NCBI GenBank assembly: GCA_015680685.1 | Contig: MNCI01009457.1 | Coordinates: forward strand, 346,256 to 410,255 | DNA from: Gnetum montanum | Lineage: Eukaryota; Streptophyta; Gnetopsida; Gnetales; Gnetaceae | Direction: 5' to 3' | Length of the DNA: 64,000 bases | Part shown: positions 55,338 through 64,000 of the stretch, one piece after another | How the letters are laid out: every line of letters starts with the position of its first letter | How positions within the stretch are numbered: position 1 is the first letter of the stretch | Position numbers and translations under genes: made by a program | Notes under the pieces: generated by a model | Seen by the model: only the letters and a program-made list of their open reading frames with translations | The model's database searches: none | What the model was told of the DNA's origin: nothing

Positions 55338-56600
55338 TCTTTAATTTGAGCTTAGATTGTTGCCTCGATCCAAATTATAGAACTGCAACTCTTTTGCCTT
55401 GTCCCGTATCTTATGCTTATTTATACAGATGCTTGAGCATTACTGGAGGTTTACTGAAACTTAGTGTTTTTTGGGTAGGTATGGACCTTTCGTGCTACGT
55501 ATTGACCAGGCTTCTTGGTCGTCTGTTCTATAAATTCATTAATCAAAGTCCACTGAGGCTGCCGTTTGTGATGGAATTTTCAAGAGCACGGCCTGATCGG
55601 CGTGATAGCAGTGCCGTATTCCGTTATTTCTCCTGCACAGCTGAAAGTGAAAAATGTTTTGAAATGAACCTTCCTGATGTAAGGCCTGGAATTAATTAGG
55701 TTGAGAAATGTTAAAAAAGAATCTACAATGAAATTGTTTTCAATGTTGCGCGATCAAGTTGAATGTGTCTCCATGGTTGATTATTCCAATGTTCCACTTT
55801 AATTTGAGCTTAGATTGTTGCCTTGATCCAAATTAAAAGAACTGGACCTGCTTTGCCTTGTTCCATAGGAGTGTTTTTTGGTAGATATGGACCGAACATT
55901 TTGACAAAAATGCAAGCACCGGATCTTTAGTTCGCGACGCCCATGTGTGATTAAACAGGGGCGACTTTCCCCTTTTTTCGTTGAACGCTTTTGTGTTGTT
56001 TTATGTCGACTATGGCGGATACCGTGCTGCGTTTCCGGGGCCAATGATGAAGGAACTAGTGGCATACGACCTTTCGTTAAAACGTATTGACCAGGGTTCT
56101 TCGTCGTGTTATATAAATTCATTAATCATTCTTTTTTATACAGTGCTTTGGCATTAGTGGAGGTTTACCGAGACCGAGTGTTTTTTGGTAGATATGGAGC
56201 TTTCGTTAAAACGTATTGACCAGGGTTCTTCGTCGTGTTATATAAATTCATTAATGAAAGTCCACTGGCGCTGCTGTTATATAATTTTGTGATGGAGTTT
56301 TCAAGAGCACGGCATATAGGCGTGATAACAGTGCCGTATTCAGTTATTTCTCCTGCACAGCTGAAACTTCAAAATGTTGTGAAATGAACCTTCCTGATGT
56401 AAGGCCCGGAATTAATCAGGTTGAGAAATGTTAAAAAAAGAACCTACAATAAAATTGTTTTCAATGTTGCGTGAGCGAGTTGATTGATTATTAAAATTGT
56501 TTTCAATGTTGCGTGAGCGAGTTGATTGATTATTCCAATGTTACAATAAAATTGTTTTCAATGTTGCGTGAGCGAGTTGATTGATTATTCCAATGTTCCA
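55338..56600. repeat. tandemly duplicated promoter/upstream region
   Basis: There are three overlapping copies of an upstream block. TTAATTTGAGCTTAGATTGTTG occurs at 55341 and 55799. TTATACAG...GGAGGTTTAC occurs at 55421 and 56136. CGTATTGACCAGG...TATAAATTCATTAAT occurs at 55498, 56089 and 56210. TTTTCAAGAGCACGGC occurs at 55576 and 56297. A ~50-bp unit (AATTGTTTTCAATGTTGCGT) is repeated three times at 56450-56600. Confidence 0.88.
55416..55425 (-). promoter_or_regulatory. TATA box of the dirigent gene
   Basis: TATAAATAAG on the minus strand, about 115 bp upstream of the ATG, with no competing ATG in frame between. Similar TATATAA motifs occur in the duplicated upstream blocks. Confidence 0.7.
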
Positions 56601-56739
56601 ATCAAAAGCAATAATAGCGTCAGTCGCCACTCACCACCCGTTTTCTCGTACTTCATTATTTCAATGTTGCTTTATCAAGTTGAATGTCTATCCATGGTTG
56701 ATTATTCAATGTTCCAATTCAAAGTAAGAATAGTTGCAG

Positions 56740-56915
56740 TCGCCCACCAACAATTTTCTCACAACTTTTTCACCACATATCTTATATGCCAGTCACATGG
56801 ATAGTTGTTTTTGCAACTCAGCTCAATTTTACAACTATTTTCTTGTAACTTTTTTTCACCACATATCTTATGTGCCAGTAGCATTGAGAGCTGTTTTTGC
56901 AACTCAGATCAAATT
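56740..56915. repeat. short tandem duplication farther upstream
   Basis: Two ~85-bp units carry TTTTTCACCACATATCTTAT, TGCCAGT and GTTTTTGCAACTCAG. Confidence 0.75.
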
Positions 56916-58776
56916 TACACCTTATTACACTCACAATTTACAAGCTGAGGTGTAGGTTATAGCTATATGAAAGTTTTGCAAAACCATAGTTGTAGTTTTG
57001 AATAGTAAGTATTTTCAAAAATAATATTTTAAAATTCTCTTTCTTTTCCTCACTTTGTGAAAGCAAAGCATGGACCACACACAGATATCAAAAAAACCAC
57101 CCATATACTGCAACTCATCTTGAGTGGTAGTTTTGCCCACTGCTCTTGAATGTGCTATGAACAATGACCATCACAACTCTCCGTACAAGCTAGGATAGTT
57201 GTTACAGCTCATTTTTACTCATGTAACTGGCCCATCAATCTCTCCCCTGACTACTTTGTCATACTTGTTTCACCACATATTAGCAATATTAGCAAGACAA
57301 TGAAATTAGGCAAAATGAAATTCTTGGCATTCTTGTCTTTTTATGCCCCTTTAATGGATAACTTTTTATCATCAAATGGAGCATTAACACTAAGGTGCAT
57401 AGAAGTATCTAAGGCACCACAAGTACCACAAAAGTTATACTGGTAGTATAAAACAGTGGAGGTTGAATGGAGGAACACTCGCACATTGAAATAGATATTT
57501 AACTATTGAAAGGGTGAATATATTTAAATAAATATTTATTTTTTAAAAGAAAAATCCTAAGGATTTATCAAAGTCAAGTATACTTATACTTAACTCTAGA
57601 AAGCATATAGGTTTTCGAAATCCTTTTTCAAGAGAATTTTTTTTCAAATTTAAACAAAATCTATTGCTTGGGATATCCATGTAATAAGAAGAGCGTAGTA
57701 ACACCATTTCTAAAGGATAAACAAGTGAAATTATATTTCATATATTGAGTGATGACTATTGGAAATCTAACCCCTTTAGTATTCTTACTTATTAACAATA
57801 CACTTCTTATTTGTCCAATTGGGAGAGTATTAACATTCAGTTTGTCCTTTATTGCAAAATATGTTCATTCATAAGAAATGAAGGGAAATCATCATGCTTC
57901 TATGAGTATCTTGACTATATGTTATGCTTCTATGAAAGTTTCATGTTGACTATATGTTTTGGGGTATATATAGTCAAATAGTTTGAGTTCTAATCAACAC
58001 CTCAATGAGAAAAGAGTTAAGATATACATTAATTCTAGAAGTGGAATGACAGTGAAAAGAGATACCACATCAAAGCTTCTCCTAATTTTGTTAACATAAT
58101 TAATTGTAATTCTTCTAATTTTTTCTTTGTATAGAGTTATTTCCTATTTTATTAGTTAGTCTAACAATATTAGAAACATGATGCATAGATACCACAAACC
58201 TTAATTCAATATATTACTGTAAACATAACTATCATAATTTAACGCACGAGAACCCATCTCATTACGACCGTATATTATTCAAAATAATTATAGTTATTCA
58301 TTGTAGCCACGTCTCATGCATATGGTAGAAGTTAAATAGGTTCAAAAATATTCCTATCAAATCTCATTCTTTCCGTGCAAACTTTATCATGCATATGGTA
58401 GAAGTGCAAGCCTTAAACTTAACACCAAAGCTTAGCAAAGCCGCAAATTCTAACGCATTAAAAAGAACAGATTGTTTCAAACACGATGGGAAAGTTCATC
58501 GTTAGATTGTAAAATGTTTTGGTTAAGCCTATTGGTAAGCACAGTTTCAAATTTACAAGATCAAGACCCATTGGTGTCACTGCTATCTTCTGAAAATTAG
58601 AGTATGCATCAGCTTCAAATTTAAAATTTATTATTTAAAACCCAAAAAAATGAATAGCACTAATCCTCTTCAATATACCTCTTTAGAAGGAAAATGTTGG
58701 CCAAAAGGCATTTAAAGATTCCGTTTTTAGCAGAACATCTTTCCAATAAAATTCTGAAAACACTACTGAGAATGTT
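56916..58776. other. intergenic region between dirigent and TRM7-like genes
   Basis: AT-rich, with no gene or RNA recognised. It contains the upstream side of the dirigent gene and the downstream side of the methyltransferase gene. Confidence 0.5.
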
Positions 58777-58969
58777 GACCATAAAACGGTCATGGTGCAT
58801 CCTTTGCAGTAAATGAGGACTTTTTAAAGTCCTACAGCACTATTGCTGTAAGGAGGAGCCATGGGTGGTTGCACTGGTTCAAGGCTTCGGTAAGTTGCTT
58901 CATCTGCATCAACATTAGGAAGTGGAAATGAATCATCCTCATCCCTGTGAAAACATAAGTGACACGGTT
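58777..58969 (-). repeat. tandem copy of the TRM7-like terminal exon end (outer copy)
   Basis: 193-bp spacing to the copy at 58970-59150. On the minus strand it keeps an acceptor-like TTTTCACAG at about 58953-58945. From there a frame of about 40 codons reads DEDDSFPLPNVDADEATYRS and then LEPVQPPMAPPY, ending at a stop at 58824. It parallels the end of the true exon. Joined to the preceding exon's phase-1 donor at 59359 it would be out of frame, so it is more likely 3' UTR or a dead duplicate than a used alternative exon. Confidence 0.75.
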
Positions 58970-58982
58970 GACCATTAAATGG

Positions 58983-61900
58983 TCATTGTGCATCCTTCGC
59001 AGTAGATGAAGACTTTTTAAGTTCTATCGCAGTTTTATAAGGAGGAGCTATGGGTGGTTGCACTGGTTCAAGGCTTCGGTAAGATGCTCCATCTGCATCA
59101 ACCTTAGGAAGTGGATATGACTGATCCGCATCATATCCACTTAAATCACCACATGCTAAAAATGGAATATAAACTTTGTTTGGTCCCTCTAGCCAAGCAC
59201 TGCAACAATCTGAAACAATTACAGAGTTGGTGAAAAAATCTAGGAAAACAAGAGTAGCGCAAGAGAGTCAACAACCATCAAAGTTTTACTTAAATTGGAG
59301 TCAGTTTTCGTGCACTACATAAACCAGATAAACACAACATGATGCATGATTTTCTAACCTGAATCATCGTCGTATGGATTTCCAGCTTTCTCCAGAAGCT
59401 TATACAAGTTACTTGGCTCAAATCCTTTAGGAGGCTTGTAGTTCTCACACACAGCAAATGCCTCTGGATCACATGCAAATAGAATACTACTTCTATGTTT
59501 CAGCAAGTTCGGTGATGTGCTTTGGTATATTTTAAACATTCAGTATTTGAAAAAAGAAAACAAATACAATGAAATTACAAGCAGTTTCTTAAATCATTTC
59601 CCAGATTAATATATTGCATGGGCTACGAAAAAAATTAGTAGAAATATGATAGATATTCAAAGCAGTTAACGGTTTTACACTACAGGATGCAAATTACTAA
59701 AGTTTGATTCGATTGCAGGTCTCATCATTAGGTACATGTTTGTATGTAATGACAATAGTAGTCAGCCATCCCACAAGTATCAATAAATTGAATGTGTATT
59801 GATTTATTTTTGAATTTGATGCGTTGCAGGAGGCCATGTCATCTGTAAGAGCAGTTGAATTTCATATCTACAGATTTCTAAGTTTCTGTAGTAGAAAAAA
59901 TTTAGATTTTTCTGAGTAGGTATTTCCTAATTTTATAGTGTAGGCTATCCAAATTTAACAAAATGTGATTGGTACACATAATGGTAAACTGCATGATACA
60001 GAGACATCCCCAACTTAGCTGTCAAACTTGCAAGAAAGTTCGCATGTCTTAGTTACATGTTTAAGTAGTGCCTCAGAGTTCACAGGGTTGTAGATCCAGG
60101 TTTGTGCATCTGTATCAACTGCATTAATTACGTAATTTGTTGTGGGTGCATGATGCAATGAAAACAAGGCAGATAACAGTAGGATACTACTTGTCGATCT
60201 GAGGAGACCTGACAAGTTCTGCATTCTCAGAGGAGATTATCAGAGATGAGGCAAGATAACACTAACGCCAACAAATTGGATAATTACATTAAATTTTAGA
60301 ATGAACTGAAGTAAAAATAAGATAAAGTCATCATCATCACCATCCTAGTCTTATCCCAAATATATAGGTTCAGCTGTATGGATTCCTTTCTGCCATTCAC
60401 CTTTGTTAAGAGCCAAATTGACATTAATTCCCAAATCATTAATATTTTTCTTTATTCTTGCATACCTTGTGAAAACGGATTAAACTTAAAATGTAGGGTC
60501 ACAGGTATTGGCATGGCAGATAGACACAAGTCTAAAAGATGTAAATCAAATTTTAAAATCTCTTCCCAAAAAATGGTTAAAATGAAAAAAGAAACACTGA
60601 ATCTTCAGCTTTATCTTGCAGGAAATAGAAAGGAAAATCTCAAATCTGTTGTTTCAAAAATTTTCCAAGGTTAAGTATAATTAACTAAGATTCTGCTACA
60701 GAATACAGAGTAGGACAAACAGGAGAGCAGCCTAAACATATTATAGTTAAATTTGTCAAAATTTATTTTTTGGGAATGAAAAGCCCACTTAAAGAAGAAA
60801 AAATGTTGGTTGAACAAACATCTGAAATGAAAGGAGTTTGCTCAAAAGTTAGAGAAACGAAAGAAAGTCAAAAAAAAAAAAAAATCCCAACAAAAACAAA
60901 AGATTGCATGTTTGAACCATATAAGTCCTTAATACAAAAGGAAATTGCATCCTTGACTTGTGGTTTTTTAAATATTGAAGACAAGGGATGAGGAAGATTC
61001 TATCGACTTTGATATATCTGGCTCTGTGAAAAATATGGTAAAATGTGTAAGAACAAAGAAGAAAGAAAAATCCTCATGAGGCTTTACTTGTGTTTTCAAA
61101 AAAATTGATAGAATAAAGGTTGATGACTATAAACAATATCTAGGGTTGAAGATTATCAAGGTAACGTCTTTGGAAAAAAAATTTGTTGCTACTTTATCCA
61201 AGAAATGTGACATATAATGATAATCCTAGATTATCCTATGTGCGTGTACATATATATCCCTTTCAATCTCTAAGAAAAGATATAACAAAATTTAGAATGA
61301 ATGGAACGTCTATATCTGTGTTGATTTCAATGCAAGGATAAACTCAAAACAAGTCAATTAATGGTGAGTTAACCAAAGATGGTTATATATTGAGACAACA
61401 ATCAAATCAGAAATGTATGAAAGAGATTCTAATGGAAATTCCCTTATTTGAATAGAAGCAAGGATTAGATTTGATCTTTCTCAATGGAATGAAAAATTTT
61501 CCGAAGAACTGTTGATTTTAAGGAAAATGCTGGTGCAATGATTTATCATTGACCACTCTTTAAAATATCAGAGACATCTTGGATTTTCAAGTTAGAGATA
61601 AATTTGTTGAATTGCTACATCATAATCCATAATTTTGCATCAAGCGAAGCCTTTATCACCATGATTCTGCATTCCTAATACCTTGCAGGGACCTGAGATT
61701 GGAGGCAAAAGCAATCTTCTCTTCAGGTTTGTTTTCTGCGATACAGGGGTTATCCAAGTTCAAAAGAGTGTAAAGAATCAGCATCAGCTACCACTGCTGT
61801 TTGGGTCATGGAAGCTGGTTTCGCGGCTGAAAACTCATGTGGATATAAAGCATTTGAATCTTTTCATCTGGGGTTTAAAAATGACTCTGGAATTGCTTTC

Positions 61901-62468
61901 TAATAAGAGCCATGAAGTTCTGGAAAAATTCGCATCAGGGCAAGGAAGAGCACATATTGCTTCCGTTTTTTATGCATGGCGGTCAATTTGGTATCTATGG
62001 AAATGTGTAAATTTTTGGTTATTGGTGTGCAGTTTAGGCAGTTGTTTCTATCGGATCCACATGTTTAGTTTGTGTGTGGTGTGTCTGGGAAAATTTCAAA
62101 ATTTCAGTTTCAATTTGTGAATGGTGCATCTGTTTCTGGGTAAATTTCAGTTCTAGATGTCTTTCTTGAATGCAATTCATTGTTCTATGCCATTTTTGTA
62201 ACCATTTTGGGCAGGAAAACAAAATGTTTTGTTTGTAAAAGGATTGGGAAACATCAATTTTATTGAAATATTTGTTAATGCATTTCTACCGTTCAAAAGT
62301 ACTGACAAAGTTAACCTTAAAATTATATATTAGCTTTGTATTGAAAACAAGGCCAATAGGACATGAGCTGGTATATAATACAAACATGAGGTAATTCTGC
62401 TTACCTATACTAGAGTTACGGCTACTCTTTGGTTTTGCAAAAGTTACCGTTGAAAAGAACATTTTAAG
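58983..62468 (-). CDS. TRM7: TRM7/FTSJ1-type tRNA 2'-O-methyltransferase, last three coding exons (partial gene)
   Basis: Three minus-strand exons splice in frame: 62468-62405, 59463-59359 and 59209-58983 (stop TGA). They read LKMFFSTVTFAKPKSSRNSS, then IEAFAVCENYKPPKGF, then LYKLLEKAGNPYDDDS, then CCSAWLEGPNKVYIPFLACG and YDADQSYPLPK. This is the conserved C-terminal part of eukaryotic TRM7/FTSJ1, which 2'-O-methylates anticodon-loop positions 32 and 34 of certain tRNAs in the cytosol, with partner proteins TRM732/TRM734 known from yeast. The Glu of NSSIEAF corresponds to the last member of the K-D-K-E tetrad of the RrmJ/FtsJ family, and its codon is split by the 2.9-kb intron (G|AG). Introns start GT and end AG. 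No stop interrupts these exons. The AdoMet-binding N-terminal exons are not visible and should lie beyond 64000. Confidence 0.88.
59464..62404 (-). other. long TRM7-like intron (2941 bp)
   Basis: Bounded by GTAAGC (minus, at 62404) and CATGTGATCCAG (at 59464). It contains AT-rich DNA and unassigned open stretches, on the minus strand at 60224-60015 (69 codons, no family recognised) and on the plus strand at 61683-62120. Confidence 0.85.
61683..62120 (+). other. unassigned 145-codon open stretch inside the intron
   Basis: It opens directly after a TTGCAG and contains a GQGRAHIASVFYAWRSIWYL segment. I do not recognise the family. It might be a repeat fragment or a chance ORF. There is no promoter or splice evidence beyond the AG. 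Confidence 0.3.
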
Positions 62469-63540
62469 CTGCATCATCCAAAAAGCCACTGTTATGTTTA
62501 ATAGAACCATATCCATGGGCTGCAAGATCATTAAATATTCAAAAGTAGATTCCATTCAAAACGTAGACTTCCTGTTAGAAAATAATATTCTAAATGACAA
62601 ATATTGCTGTTAAAAGTTGAGAGCACTGTGGCTGAAAGACAAATATTGCAAATTGTTAGCCAACTTTATTACAAAGATTAGCAACTACGAGAGACATCCA
62701 AAGACACAAAGAGTAGTCTCAAATTAATCTCAAAGGAATACAAAAACTATGAAAATCAAGTTGGAAGACAAAAGCAAACTTAAAACTGTAACAACCCAGA
62801 TTTCTTGGATTTATGGCTGTGACAGGTTTAGAGTGTTGCTAACATGTTTGTATTAATGATTGGTTAAATTAATAAAATGAACATAAAGAATGCTAAGTAG
62901 AAATGAAACTGAAATGTTGTATTATTTATGAGGTTGTTACTGTGCTTTTATTTTTTATGTGTTGCATGACCTAAGTGCCCTGAAATGATTTCTTAAACTT
63001 ATAAGAATGTTTCTATCTGGACTATATATATATACCTCAATGTAGGTATCTCATGTACTTGTTTTGGGTGTGTATTTATATAAGTTTTGGATATATTAAG
63101 GCTCCTATGTGAATTCAAATTTTTCAGAAATCAGATTTAGAAAGAAAGAGGAAACAAAGGCTTCTTTCTATTATGCTTCAAGGGGTGAAAGAGGAGGTAT
63201 GTTTTTCTCAGTATGAAGGATTCTTTCAAATATGCATCCAGAGGAATCAAGGGGAAGAAACCTGACTTATGAATCAGGAATACTATGTATATCATAGTTC
63301 TATTATTTAAATAATGAACACGTGGAGTGTTGTGTATATTGTTGATGCATTGTTTTCTAGAGTTTCATTAGTCAGTAAAATATAAGTACCCTCTCCATGG
63401 CTGTAGAAAGGTTGTGTGATGACCTTGCATCATAACCCAATGCAATAATAAGTTATGAACTTGAAATAAAAATTTTTGTATTGTTCATGACCTAAGAGAG
63501 AAAGTGCTTCACTTGGTTTTTTATGTCTTGGACTTGCACT
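62469..63540 (-). other. further intron of the TRM7-like gene, no exon recognised
   Basis: The expected upstream exon (methyltransferase core) is not seen in any minus-strand frame. The stretch is AT-rich and is presumably intron. Confidence 0.5.
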
Positions 63541-63925
63541 CTTTTATATTCTCTTTTTCTTTTTTTCTTTTTTCTTTTTTGAGAAAATTCGGGATGTTAA
63601 TTAGTAAAATGCAACAAATGGTATGTACAGCACTTCCGCAACCGCAATGAAAGGCCAGAGCTGGAGAGATCTAACACCCCCCAGCCCCCAAAAAACCACA
63701 AGACGGGGAAGGTGGCTAGAAATGAACATCAACAAAAGAGACTATGGCTAGAGCAACAAATGAACAACAATAACAATGAGACAATGGTTGAAAGAGAAGA
63801 AGAACAAGAACAAAAGAAGATTGCAGCTAAAACAGCAAATGAACACCAACAAAAGAAGATTGTAGTTGAACACCAACATGAGAAGGTTGTGGCTGGTACA
63901 AAAATCAACAAGAAGAAAACTTGAG
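63541..63925. repeat. T-rich tract and AAC/GAA-type degenerate repeat
   Basis: A CTTTTT-rich tract (63541-63580) is followed by degenerate repeats of AACA(A/T)CAACAAAAGA and GAACAAG units (63720-63920). These yield a Glu/Gln/Lys/Asn-rich 70-codon plus-strand ORF. It is probably repeat-derived rather than a gene. Confidence 0.55.
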
Positions 63926-64000
63926 TTGAGCAGCACTTCAATATTGTAATTAATAATTCTTGGTAAACAAGAAATCTGAAATCTAAGCTAGAACATAAGA

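Noticed and set aside
55346-55699. 117-codon plus-strand ORF upstream of the dirigent gene
   Set aside because: It lies in the duplicated promoter block and matches no family. The duplicated copies do not preserve the frame.
63712-63924. Glu/Gln/Asn-rich 70-codon protein gene
   Set aside because: The stretch is a degenerate short-unit repeat. Both strands are open, as expected from the repeat.

Overview
This is eukaryotic nuclear DNA from a seed plant, most likely a gymnosperm and probably a conifer. The sequence is AT-rich and dominated by old, nested LTR retrotransposons and a plant LINE. Spliced plant genes with long introns lie at the right end: a secreted dirigent protein and a TRM7/FTSJ1-type tRNA methyltransferase. 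The taxon is an inference from gene type and repeat style, not a sequence match.

Layout. (1) 1-31 kb is a retrotransposon field. Two decayed Ty3/gypsy (Athila-like) pol regions lie head to head, with the junction near 6.88 kb. The right-hand one is split at 9404/16388 by a full-length Ty1/copia element, 9405-16382. That element has 480-bp LTRs, a TSD of ATAAC, tRNA-iMet-type PBS, PPT and one intact 1353-residue Gag-Pol ORF on the minus strand. From 16.5 to 30.2 kb there is a chain of Athila-like LTRs and gag-bearing internal regions.

(2) 31-45 kb holds an LRR receptor-type gene fragment. Its signal peptide and N-terminal cap are at 31163 and its LRR run is at 43.8-45.2 kb. A minus-strand LINE splits it. 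The LINE is itself split by a 6.4-kb block containing a repeat (X'), a copia element with minisatellite-bearing LTRs, and a miniature LTR element (TRIM-like) inside that copia. The nesting order is LRR gene < LINE < X' < copia < TRIM-like element.

(3) 45.9-52.5 kb holds two internally deleted copia derivatives, one with perfect TSDs (TTCTT), plus a GC-richer direct repeat pair.

(4) 53.9-64 kb is the low-copy part. It contains a complete two-exon dirigent gene (minus strand) whose upstream region is built of tandem duplications. It also contains the last three coding exons of a TRM7/FTSJ1-like gene (minus strand), with a 2.9-kb intron and a 193-bp tandem duplication of its terminal exon. The rest of that gene lies beyond the window.

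The genes do not form a pathway. The window mainly records successive insertion, deletion and duplication next to two ordinary plant genes. The least conventional structures are the miniature LTR-chain element, two long (141 and 228 bp) duplications flanking insertions, and the tandemly duplicated regions at the dirigent and TRM7 genes.
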